Positions 1-5,362 of a DNA stretch of 8,281 bases are shown here, piece by piece. The translations under genes and the position numbers were made by a program. Each line of letters starts with the position of its first letter. Position 1 is the first letter of the stretch. Origin of the DNA: Treponema sp. (lineage in GTDB: Bacteria > Spirochaetota > Spirochaetia > Treponematales > Breznakiellaceae); NCBI GenBank assembly GCA_031273835.1, contig JAISRD010000021.1:1-8281 (forward strand), given 5' to 3'. A model generated the notes under the pieces. It saw only the letters and a list, made by a program, of their open reading frames with translations, ran no database searches and was not told the origin of the DNA.

Positions 1-689
1 CACTGCGCTGCATACTTGAAACCGTCCGCATCATTACCGAGGCCCTTGATCGTTCCGGCGCTCCCCGGGGAATCCTGGGCTGCCTAAGCCTGGTCAACTC
101 CCAGTCTGTGGACGCCCTCCGAAATGCAAACGAGGGCGCGGGGCATACCATGGTAATACACAGCAGGGACGAAAAAATTATCAGGGAATTCGCCATGAAG
201 AAAGCGGTTTTCCGGCTTCTGGTGAACACTCCCGGCGCCCTGGGCGGCGTGGGAGCTACGACGAATCTTGCCCCCGCCCTGACATTGGGCTGCGGCGCTG
301 TGGGGAAGAGCGCCACCAGCGATAATATCACCCCGCTGAATCTCGTCAATATACGGCGCGTTGCCGCAGGCTGCCGTTCCCTTGAGGAGATACGCAGGGA
401 AGGAGAATCCCTTATCGGCAAAGGATTGGGTTCCCCGCCCCGGCCGGCGGCGGCTGCTCCGCAGGGACGGCCGGCAGCCGAAAGGCTGCGGAAGGCAGAA
501 TATGCCGGGACAAAACCCGCGGGACAGCCGCCTTGGAAGGACGCCGAAAGCCGGGAGCCCGCCATCGCGCCGGTCGCCGCCGCGCCGGCCGGCGTGACGG
601 CTACGGATACATCCCAATTGAGCGCCGAGGATGTGGAGGCCATTACCGAGTTGGTTATGGCACGGCTGTCCCAAACGGGCGGCGCATAG
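1..689 (+). pseudogene. CoA-acylating aldehyde dehydrogenase (PduP/EutE family), 5' truncated by the window, internally deleted
   Basis: The open frame runs from base 3 through the left edge, giving 228 residues. Residues from about 44 to 115 are the C-terminal part of a PduP/EutE-type dehydrogenase: GHTMVIHS, RLLVNTPGALGG, TNLAPALTLGCG, SATSDNITPLNLVNIRRVA. The family oxidises the aldehyde made in a BMC to acyl-CoA with NAD+ and CoA. The first ~35 residues (ETVRIITEALDRSGAPRGI) resemble a segment of the N-terminal nucleotide-binding half. From family knowledge about 200 residues, including the catalytic-Cys motif (FDNGTICASEQ-like) and the EKL-PVLA-Y segment, should lie between them. None is present, although the frame stays open. 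A Pro/Ala-rich linker (about 140-205) leads to a terminal amphipathic helix (EDVEAITELVMARL), an encapsulation-peptide-like tail. It is first in the visible operon. I infer an inactive gene, or an assembly collapse. The family is secure; the deletion is judged from memory of the family. Confidence 0.75.
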
Positions 690-690
690 C

Positions 691-734
691 AGTTTGTTGC
701 GCTTTGCGCATAAAACCTACAAGCGCAACAGGCT
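691..734 (+). repeat. Palindromic repeat element, copy 1 (short form)
   Basis: Starting 2 bp after the aldehyde dehydrogenase stop codon, bases 691-704 (AGTTTGTTGCGCTT) pair with 721-734 (AAGCGCAACAGGCT) over all 14 positions, counting two G-U pairs, around a 16-nt loop. The same left arm recurs at 2640 and 6757, and the same right arm at 2790-2807. There is no T tract, so it is not a standard terminator. A dispersed element or an intercistronic RNA stem are both possible. I do not recognise the family. Confidence 0.7.
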
Positions 735-746
735 TATAGGAGACAG

Positions 747-827
747 ATGTTAAAGGAATACGTAATACTCCCCCAAGGGGGATGTTCTATTATATGTGCT
801 TATATATGTGCTTATATATGTGCTTAG
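747..827 (+). CDS. Possible 26-residue leader ORF before the shell gene
   Basis: An ATG at 747 follows an AGGAG at 738-742 (4-nt spacing, rather short) and opens a 26-codon frame. It begins [12 protein letters not shown] and ends in a threefold I-C-A-Y type repeat, because three exact 12-bp repeats (791-826) are read in frame. The TAG stop (825-827) overlaps the strong ribosome binding site of the next gene (AGGAGG, 826-831). This arrangement would let translation of the leader couple to, or unfold, the initiation region of the shell gene. Bases 769-782 (TCCCCC-AA-GGGGGA) form a compact hairpin inside it. No homologue is recognised. It may be fortuitous, or a remnant of a lost gene. Confidence 0.3.
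   Translation: MLKEYVILPQGGCSIICAYICAYICA
769..782 (+). repeat. C/G hairpin in the pduA leader
   Basis: TCCCCC (769-774) and GGGGGA (777-782) are perfect complements separated by AA, giving a short, very stable stem about 45 nt upstream of the shell-gene ribosome binding site. It could protect the 5' end of a processed shell-protein mRNA. No T tract follows, so termination is unlikely. Confidence 0.5.
791..826 (+). repeat. Three exact tandem copies of a 12-bp unit
   Basis: The unit TATATGTGCTTA is repeated three times without mismatch (791-802, 803-814, 815-826), directly against the AGGAGG of the pduA-type gene. The last A of copy 3 is the first base of that AGGAGG. The unit length is a multiple of three. 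The array is AT-rich and should leave the initiation region unstructured. Copy number could vary between strains. Confidence 0.9.
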
Positions 828-831
828 GAGG
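826..831 (+). promoter_or_regulatory. Strong ribosome binding site of the BMC-H gene
   Basis: A perfect AGGAGG lies 9 nt before the ATG at 841. It is the strongest such site in the operon, as expected for an abundant shell protein. It overlaps both the end of the 12-bp repeat array and the stop codon of the possible leader ORF. Confidence 0.8.
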
Positions 832-840
832 CAAAGAAAA

Positions 841-1137
841 ATGGCAGAAACATTGTTGGCCCTGGGAATGGTGGAAACCAAGGGGTTGGTCGCTTCGGTG
901 GAAGCCGCCGACGCCATGGTTAAGGCGGCTAATGTATCCCTCATCGGCAAAGTCCATGTGGGCGGCGGACTGGTAACCGTCATGGTCCGGGGGGACGTAG
1001 GGGCCGTCAAAGCGGCAACCGATGCGGGCGCCGCGGCGGCGGCCAAGGTCGGCGAGCTGGTATCGGTCCACGTGATTCCCCGGCCCCATACAGACGTGGA
1101 ATTCATACTCCCCACGCTGAAGACCGGTGACAAATAA
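841..1137 (+). CDS. pduA: BMC-H hexameric shell protein (PduA/PduJ type)
   Basis: This 98-residue single BMC-domain protein forms hexameric tiles that make the flat facets of the microcompartment. It has the family's usual length and is very close to Pdu[10 protein letters not shown] at 8-16, [12 protein letters not shown] at 21-32, [17 protein letters not shown] in the middle, and [10 protein letters not shown] near the end. The central pore loop (about 39-44) reads HVGGGL where PduA of Salmonella has KIGSGL, so the pore-lining serine is replaced by glycine. That should give a less polar, slightly wider pore; similar loops occur in other BMC-H proteins. The start at 841 is fixed by AGGAGG at 826-831 and by the alignment. 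The gene lies 151 bp after the aldehyde dehydrogenase and 17 bp before the EutT-like gene. Confidence 0.97.
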   Translation: MAETLLALGMVETKGLVASVEAADAMVKAANVSLIGKVHVGGGLVTVMVRGDVGAVKAATDAGAAAAAKVGELVSVHVIPRPHTDVEFILPTLKTGDK

Positions 1138-1154
1138 GACCTTCATTCAAGGCG

Positions 1155-1895
1155 ATGAAGACCATTACCCAAGCTGATCTCCGCAGTCTGCTTCTGCCGG
1201 AAGATTGCAAGGAATATATTCCCCCTCCGGACTCCTATGTAACTCCGGGGGCAAAGGAATATCTTGCCGGCCGGGGCATAGCCCTAAGGAGCCCTTCCGG
1301 GGGCAGCATGCCGGTAGTTCCCATAGAAAACCGGGGCGGCGCTGCCTATGTGGACGCTGAAACCGGCGGGCATTACCGGACGAAGCCGGAGCATCTCACC
1401 CATCTTTCAGGGAACCGCCTGATCAGCAAGGGGTCTCTCCGCATAGCTTTCCGGGGGTTTATCGATTCCCTTGAGGCGGACCTTCTTGAGGCCCAGGCCC
1501 TGGCGGACAGCCTCGGCGAGGGACGGTATTGCGAAAGCCTGGGGGAGGTTCTCGCCTGCCTCAGGTCGGTCCTGGCGGCGGAAGTAACGGAGAAGCCCCT
1601 GGCGCCGCCTGAAATTTTCGGCCTTGACGCCGAAGAACTCCACCGGCAGAGTCATGATGTAAAGGGAACTTTCGGCATTGCCCATCCTGTTCCCGATTAC
1701 CGCATGGGCCCCCTGGCGCTGCGCCTCAATACCCTGCGTACCCGTATCCGGGAAGGGGAACTCCTGGCGGTGCGGGTTTTCGCCCCGGAAACAGATACGC
1801 CCCGGGAGGATATTATTCTTACCCTGAATCGGCTTTCCAGCGCCCTGTATTGGCTTTTTTGCGGTCTTGTTTCAAGGGATAAAGGGTATGGATAA
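1155..1895 (+). CDS. eutT: EutT-like cobalamin adenosyltransferase family protein
   Basis: This 246-residue protein matches EutT along its length. It has an N-terminal ITQADLR...YVTPGAKEYL module (about 4-45), then THLSGNRLISKG, IAFRGFIDSL, IFGLDAEELHRQSHD, LNTLRTRIREGELLAVRVF, and DIILTLNRLSSALYWL near the end. EutT makes adenosylcobalamin from ATP and cob(I)alamin for B12-dependent BMC enzymes. Enteric EutT carries a CCxxC metal motif just before the THLS segment. Here that place reads GGHYRTKPEHLTHL with no cysteine, and the region is shortened (267 residues in E. coli from memory), so activity is uncertain. EutT-like proteins are also known from BMC loci with glycyl radical enzymes, so the gene does not prove B12 use. 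Its ribosome binding site is weak (AAGG close to the ATG), consistent with coupling to the shell gene. Its end overlaps pduL by 8 bp. Confidence 0.85.
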   Translation: MKTITQADLRSLLLPEDCKEYIPPPDSYVTPGAKEYLAGRGIALRSPSGGSMPVVPIENRGGAAYVDAETGGHYRTKPEHLTHLSGNRLISKGSLRIAFRGFIDSLEADLLEAQALADSLGEGRYCESLGEVLACLRSVLAAEVTEKPLAPPEIFGLDAEELHRQSHDVKGTFGIAHPVPDYRMGPLALRLNTLRTRIREGELLAVRVFAPETDTPREDIILTLNRLSSALYWLFCGLVSRDKGYG

Positions 1896-2994
1896 AGCGG
1901 AAATACGGGCCCTTGTAGAAAAGGTCCTCGCCCGGAGGGGGCTTCTTGCTTCTCCTGAACCGTCCGGCCAACTTCCGCACGGCGTGGGCCAACCCCCGCC
2001 GCCCCCTGTCCTGCCCGCTCGGGCCTCCGGAGCCGCCGCTTCGCCTGCGCCGGTCCCGCCGGAGAATATTCCCCTGGAAATATCGGCCCGGCACGTTCAT
2101 CTTACCAAAGAAGCGGTGGCGGAACTTTTCGGAAGCCCTTCGGTTCTCAAGGCGGCGCGCGGTCTTTCCCAGCCGGGGGAATTTTTAAGTGAACAGCGGG
2201 TAAAGCTCATAGGCCCCAGGGGCGAGCTTGACAATGTGGCCATACTGGGCCCGGAACGCAAGGCGGTGCAGGCTGAGCTTTCCATGACCGATGCCCGCAT
2301 CCTCGGCATAGAAGCTCCTCTGCGGCTTTCAGGGGATTTGTCCGGCGCCGGGGAAATTAAAATCCAGGGCCCCCTGGGCAGTATCCGGGCAAAGGCCGCC
2401 ATAATAGCGAAAATACATTTTCATCTGCGGTCCTGTGACGCTGAAAATCTGGGGCTTAGAAACGGCGCTTCGGTACGGGTCAGGATAAAAAGCCGCCGCC
2501 CTCTCGTTTTTGAAGATGTGCCGGTACGGGTCAGGGAGGACTTTATGCCTGCCCTGCATATTGATTTTGACGAAGCCAATGCCTGTATGTTTAAGCCCGG
2601 CGACAGTTTTGAAATACTTTCCGACGAAAGGCCCCCAGGAGTTTGTTGCGATTCGCGCATAAAATCTCCAAAAATCGCCGATCAGGCGATTGCGAACCTC
2701 TGTTCGATTTACCCTGCAAACTCCCATCGAACCTCTGGTTCGTGCAGCCCCGAAAATCGGGATTTTTGCGTCATTAATGACGAAAAAATCTACAAGCGCA
2801 ACGGGCTGCTCGACAGCCGCGCCGAGAGCGGCCCTGTCCACAAGCCGGGCAAAGCCGCCCTGGTCACCGAATCTGACGCCAGGCGGCTCGTCAAGGCGGA
2901 AGGAAAGATACGCCTTGAGCGGGGAACTATCGTAACCCCCGCGGCGAAGGATGTTTTTTTCGCGGCCCGCCGCAGGATTGAATGGGAATCATGA
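1888..2994 (+). CDS. pduL: PduL phosphate acyltransferase with encapsulation peptide and in-frame repeat insertion
   Basis: PduL transfers the acyl group of acyl-CoA to phosphate, recycling CoA inside the BMC. I chose the ATG at 1888, which overlaps the eutT stop, over a TTG at 1867, because the protein then starts with the amphipathic helix MDKAEIRALVEKVLARRG, a typical encapsulation peptide. A Pro/Ala-rich linker (about 20-60) follows. All six expected zinc ligands are visible: H69 and H71 (ARHVHL), E130 (QAEL), H177 and H179 (KIHFHL; the arginine of the usual RHIHM is Ile here), and H224 (LHIDFDEANA). Residues 252-307 are encoded by a 168-bp palindromic element inserted in frame and have no PduL counterpart. 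Residues about 324-368 (VTESDARRL...TIVTPAAKDV) form a small module like the EutT and EutQ N-termini. Total length is 368 residues. The core looks active and the insertion falls between domains. Confidence 0.93.
   Translation: MDKAEIRALVEKVLARRGLLASPEPSGQLPHGVGQPPPPPVLPARASGAAASPAPVPPENIPLEISARHVHLTKEAVAELFGSPSVLKAARGLSQPGEFLSEQRVKLIGPRGELDNVAILGPERKAVQAELSMTDARILGIEAPLRLSGDLSGAGEIKIQGPLGSIRAKAAIIAKIHFHLRSCDAENLGLRNGASVRVRIKSRRPLVFEDVPVRVREDFMPALHIDFDEANACMFKPGDSFEILSDERPPGVCCDSRIKSPKIADQAIANLCSIYPANSHRTSGSCSPENRDFCVINDEKIYKRNGLLDSRAESGPVHKPGKAALVTESDARRLVKAEGKIRLERGTIVTPAAKDVFFAARRRIEWES
2640..2807 (+). repeat. Palindromic repeat element, copy 2, inserted in frame within pduL
   Basis: The left arm (2640-2653) and right arm (2794-2807) correspond to those of the copy at 691-734 and pair at 13 of 14 positions with G-U pairs allowed. 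The 168 bp equals 56 codons and contains no stop in the pduL frame. The interior is a chain of hairpins: ATCGCC/GGCGAT (2674-2690), CGAAC/GTTCG (2693-2706), CGAACC/GGTTCG (2728-2742), CCCGA/TCGGG (2749-2761) and the perfect palindrome CGTCATTAATGACG (2769-2782). Joining 2639 to 2808 would keep the frame and give an uninterrupted linker. This recalls protein-coding palindromic elements such as those of Rickettsia, but the sequence family is not one I recognise. Confidence 0.75.
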
Positions 2995-3099
2995 AACAAC
3001 CAACGATCAATCAACCCAAAAACCCGCTTGCACGGGAGAGGCTGACGAACCTGCGGTTTCGAACCGAAGGAAGGTTCGGCGAGGTTGGTTGTTCTCATG
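2990..3099 (+). repeat. Intercistronic inverted-repeat structure between pduL and eutN
   Basis: CATGAAACAACCAAC (2990-3004) is the reverse complement of GTTGGTTGTTCTCATG (3084-3099) apart from one bulged base. The left arm includes the pduL stop codon. Inside are CCCG/CGGG and CGAACC/GGTTCG (3060-3078) hairpins; the latter resembles the 2728-2742 hairpin of the pduL insertion. No T tract follows, so I favour an RNA processing or stability structure, or a palindromic element, over a terminator. A weaker stem AAACT/AGTTT lies at 3129-3143, before the eutN start. Confidence 0.6.
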
Positions 3100-3157
3100 T
3101 AAATTTAAATGAATAAGGAGCTTTTCCCAAACTCGGTTAGTTTTGAGAAATCCTCTA

Positions 3158-3163
3158 AGGAGA
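3158..3163 (+). promoter_or_regulatory. Ribosome binding site of the BMC-P gene
   Basis: AGGAGA lies 7 nt before the ATG at 3171. It is a good match, fitting a gene that is not translationally coupled to the distant pduL stop codon (176 bp away). Confidence 0.7.
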
Positions 3164-3170
3164 ACATACG

Positions 3171-3458
3171 ATGCAGATTTGTAAAGTAATAGGCCATGTC
3201 TGGAGCACCAAAAAAGAGGCCGCCCTTGAGGGCTTCAAATTCATGGTGGTTCAGGAAAAGTATCCGGCCGACGGACCGGTCTTTGTGGCCGCGGATCTTG
3301 TAGGTGCCGGAACGGGAGAGGAAGTCCTGGTCGTGTCCGGCAGTACCGCCCGCTGCGCGGCCAAGAGTTCCGGGGCCAGGCAGGATGAAGCCCCCATTGA
3401 CGCCGCCATTGTGGGTATCATCGATACCTGTGAAACCGAAAAGCAAAAAAAGGCATGA
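3171..3458 (+). CDS. eutN: BMC-P pentameric vertex protein (EutN/CcmL type)
   Basis: This 95-residue protein belongs to the EutN/CcmL family, whose pentamers close the twelve vertices of the shell. The sequence opens with the family pattern MQICKVIGHVWSTKK...LEGFKFMVVQ, continues with VFVAADLVGAGTGEEVLVVSGSTAR (about 39-63), the core of the small beta barrel, and ends with IDAAIVGIIDT followed by a short charged tail. The length is normal for the family. The ATG at 3171 has a good AGGAGA site. The stop codon TGA (3456-3458) shares bases with the ATG of pduS (ATGA, 3455-3458), so translation of the two is probably coupled. Nothing unusual is seen apart from the long structured leader upstream. 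Confidence 0.95.
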   Translation: MQICKVIGHVWSTKKEAALEGFKFMVVQEKYPADGPVFVAADLVGAGTGEEVLVVSGSTARCAAKSSGARQDEAPIDAAIVGIIDTCETEKQKKA

Positions 3459-4810
3459 ACAATCTTGCCCGGCTGGTTATGGAAGCCGGCGTGGTCGGTC
3501 AGGGCGGCGCGGGTTTCCCGACCCACGTTAAGTACGCAGGCGCCGCCAGGCTTCTCCTTGTCAACGGGGCTGAATGCGAACCCATGCTCAGGACCGACCA
3601 GTATATCATGGCCCGTTTTGCCCGCCGCCTGACCGGCGCCGCCCTTGCGGTAAAAGAAAGCATCGGCGCGGAAAAAATTATCTTTGCCCTCAAGGACCAT
3701 CACCGGGAACAGATTGCCGCCCTCAGGGAGGCCGCGGCGGGAGCAGGGGACATTGAACTATGCCTCATGGAAAGCGTTTATCCCGCAGGAGACGAACAGG
3801 CCCTCCTCTACGAGGCGTCGGGCCTCAGGGTCCCCCCGGGCGGCATACCCCTTGACGCCGGAGCGGTGGTTTCCAACGCCGGGACCCTGCTTTCCGTTGC
3901 CGATGCCCTGGAAGGAAAACCCCTTACCCACAAGTACCTTACCGTAAGCGGCAGCGTGGAGCGTCCCCTGGTGCTTCACGCGCCGATAGGGATGAGTTTC
4001 GCCGAATGTATAAAACAGGCGGGTGGCCTAAAAACGTCCCGGCCCTTTGTCATTGCCGGGGGGCCGCTTATGGGTCGGCCCGTTGACGCCGGGGCTCTTG
4101 ACGCCGAGGCGGTAACCAAAACTACGTCGGGAATCATCGTCCTTGAGGAGGGGCATTATCTTGATCTGAGACGCCGCATAACGCCGCTCCACATGAAGAA
4201 CCGCGCCCATGCCGCCTGTATCCAGTGCAGCATGTGTTCCGACCTCTGTCCTCGGCGGCTTCTGGGAAGCCCCCTCAGGCCCCATCTGGTTATGCGGGCC
4301 TTCGGTTCTTCCCGGGACACCGAAGAATTTCTTGATACCCAGGCCGTCCGGAACGCTGTTTTCTGCTGCGAATGCGGCATCTGCGAAATCTACGCCTGTC
4401 CCATGGAGCTTCAGCCTTGCAGGATCAATATACTTGTGAAGGAAGAATTCCGCCGCCGCGGTATCAGGGGGGAAAAAGCGGCGGACGGCGACCCCAGCCC
4501 CGATTGGCCCTACCGGAGAATCCCGTCCCGGCGCATGGCCGCAAGGGCGGGGCTGCTGGCCTATGACGGCATAGATGCCGCGGGCTTTGAGGAAGCCCTT
4601 GACTGCCAACGGGTTTCCATCCCTCTAAAGATGCACGCCGGCGCCCCTGCCCTTCCCTGTGTCCAAACGGGGCAGAAGGTTGAGGCAGGAGAGCTTATCG
4701 CCGGCATACCCCAGGGAAGCCTAGGCGCCAGGGTCCATGCGTCAATAAGCGGAACGGTGCGCGGAATCGGCGATCATATCGTTATCGAAGCGGAGAAATC
4801 CAATGAATGA
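3455..4810 (+). CDS. pduS: PduS-type flavin and iron-sulfur electron transfer protein (RnfC-like)
   Basis: This 451-residue protein matches PduS, a flavoprotein with two [4Fe-4S] clusters, described as a cob(III)alamin reductase in B12-dependent BMCs and more generally able to pass electrons from NADH. The N-terminal part has the RnfC/NuoF-like motif GVVGQGGAGFPTHVK (about 12-26) and NGAECEPML (about 37-45). Two ferredoxin-type cluster motifs are complete: C255-x2-C258-x2-C261-x3-C265 and C304-x2-C307-x2-C310-x4-C315-P. The C-terminal 65 residues (VSIPLKMHAGAPALP...VEAGELIAGIPQG...VHASISGTV) form the barrel-sandwich domain of the family. It overlaps eutN by 4 bp and pduT by 8 bp. Sitting directly before the Fe-S shell protein supports an electron path across the shell. 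All key residues appear intact. Confidence 0.93.
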   Translation: MNNLARLVMEAGVVGQGGAGFPTHVKYAGAARLLLVNGAECEPMLRTDQYIMARFARRLTGAALAVKESIGAEKIIFALKDHHREQIAALREAAAGAGDIELCLMESVYPAGDEQALLYEASGLRVPPGGIPLDAGAVVSNAGTLLSVADALEGKPLTHKYLTVSGSVERPLVLHAPIGMSFAECIKQAGGLKTSRPFVIAGGPLMGRPVDAGALDAEAVTKTTSGIIVLEEGHYLDLRRRITPLHMKNRAHAACIQCSMCSDLCPRRLLGSPLRPHLVMRAFGSSRDTEEFLDTQAVRNAVFCCECGICEIYACPMELQPCRINILVKEEFRRRGIRGEKAADGDPSPDWPYRRIPSRRMAARAGLLAYDGIDAAGFEEALDCQRVSIPLKMHAGAPALPCVQTGQKVEAGELIAGIPQGSLGARVHASISGTVRGIGDHIVIEAEKSNE

Positions 4811-5351
4811 CGCGGTAGGGTTTATCGAATTTTCAAGCATAGCCAAGGGTATTGAAGCCGCCGACGCCATACTTAAAACCGCCGAGACAACCCTTGTCTT
4901 TGCCAAGGAAACCTGTCCGGGAAAATACAATATACTCTTTTGCGGCGAGGTGTCCTCGGTGAATTCCTCTCTAAGCGCCGCCAGGGAATTGTGCGGCCAT
5001 TATGTCATAGATTCGTTAGTGATACCCAGGCTGGACAGCCAGGTGATTCCGGCCATCAACCAGACCACCCCTCCCGGCGAAGTAAGCGCCCTGGGCATAC
5101 TGGAATTCTACACCGTCACCCAGGCGGTATATGCCGCCGATGCCGCAGTCAAGGCGGCGGATATAAGGCTTTTGAACGTGCGGCTTGCCACCGGCATAGG
5201 GGGCAAGTCCTTCGTGGTGTTTTCAGGCAGCGTCGCCGCCGTTAAGTCCGCCGCGGCCGCAGGCAGCGAGGAAGCCGAGCGCAACGGCACGGTGGTGGCC
5301 GTTACGGTAATCCCCAACCCCCGGCCCGAAGTATTCGCCACTCTTTTGTAA
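4803..5351 (+). CDS. pduT: BMC-T trimeric shell protein with Fe-S site (PduT)
   Basis: This 182-residue protein has two BMC domains in tandem: about 4-88 (VGFIEFSSIAKGIEAADAIL, then GEVSSVNSSL) and about 95-180 (ALGILEFYTVTQAVYAADAAVKAADI, then GSVAAVKSAAAAG, then VIPNPRPEV). Such proteins form trimers that look like hexamers. PduT of Salmonella and Citrobacter holds a [4Fe-4S] cluster at the threefold pore, bound by Cys38 of each subunit. Here KETCPGKY puts a cysteine at exactly residue 38. The cluster would accept or donate electrons across the shell, presumably with PduS, encoded immediately upstream with an 8-bp overlap (ATGAATGA). The gene ends 11 bp before pduU. Length and motifs are normal. 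Confidence 0.94.
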   Translation: MNDAVGFIEFSSIAKGIEAADAILKTAETTLVFAKETCPGKYNILFCGEVSSVNSSLSAARELCGHYVIDSLVIPRLDSQVIPAINQTTPPGEVSALGILEFYTVTQAVYAADAAVKAADIRLLNVRLATGIGGKSFVVFSGSVAAVKSAAAAGSEEAERNGTVVAVTVIPNPRPEVFATLL

Positions 5352-5362
5352 GGAATTTTATA

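Noticed and set aside
84..674. Long - strand open frame opposite the aldehyde dehydrogenase
   Set aside because: It is antisense to clear family motifs, has no recognisable domain, and its composition is that of a GC-rich shadow frame.
791..826. Three 12-bp repeats as a CRISPR-like array
   Set aside because: Units are contiguous with no spacers and far too short; no cas genes nearby.
690..840. Cobalamin riboswitch before the shell/eutT genes
   Set aside because: The gap is short and is filled by the repeat stem, leader ORF and 12-bp repeats; no B12-box-like segment was recognised.
2640..2807. pduL insertion as a split gene with a frameshift
   Set aside because: The frame stays open across the segment and the downstream module continues in the same frame.
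4028..4609. 193-residue - strand open frame opposite pduS
   Set aside because: The + strand frame carries complete iron-sulfur motifs; the antisense frame shows none of its own and no ribosome binding site.
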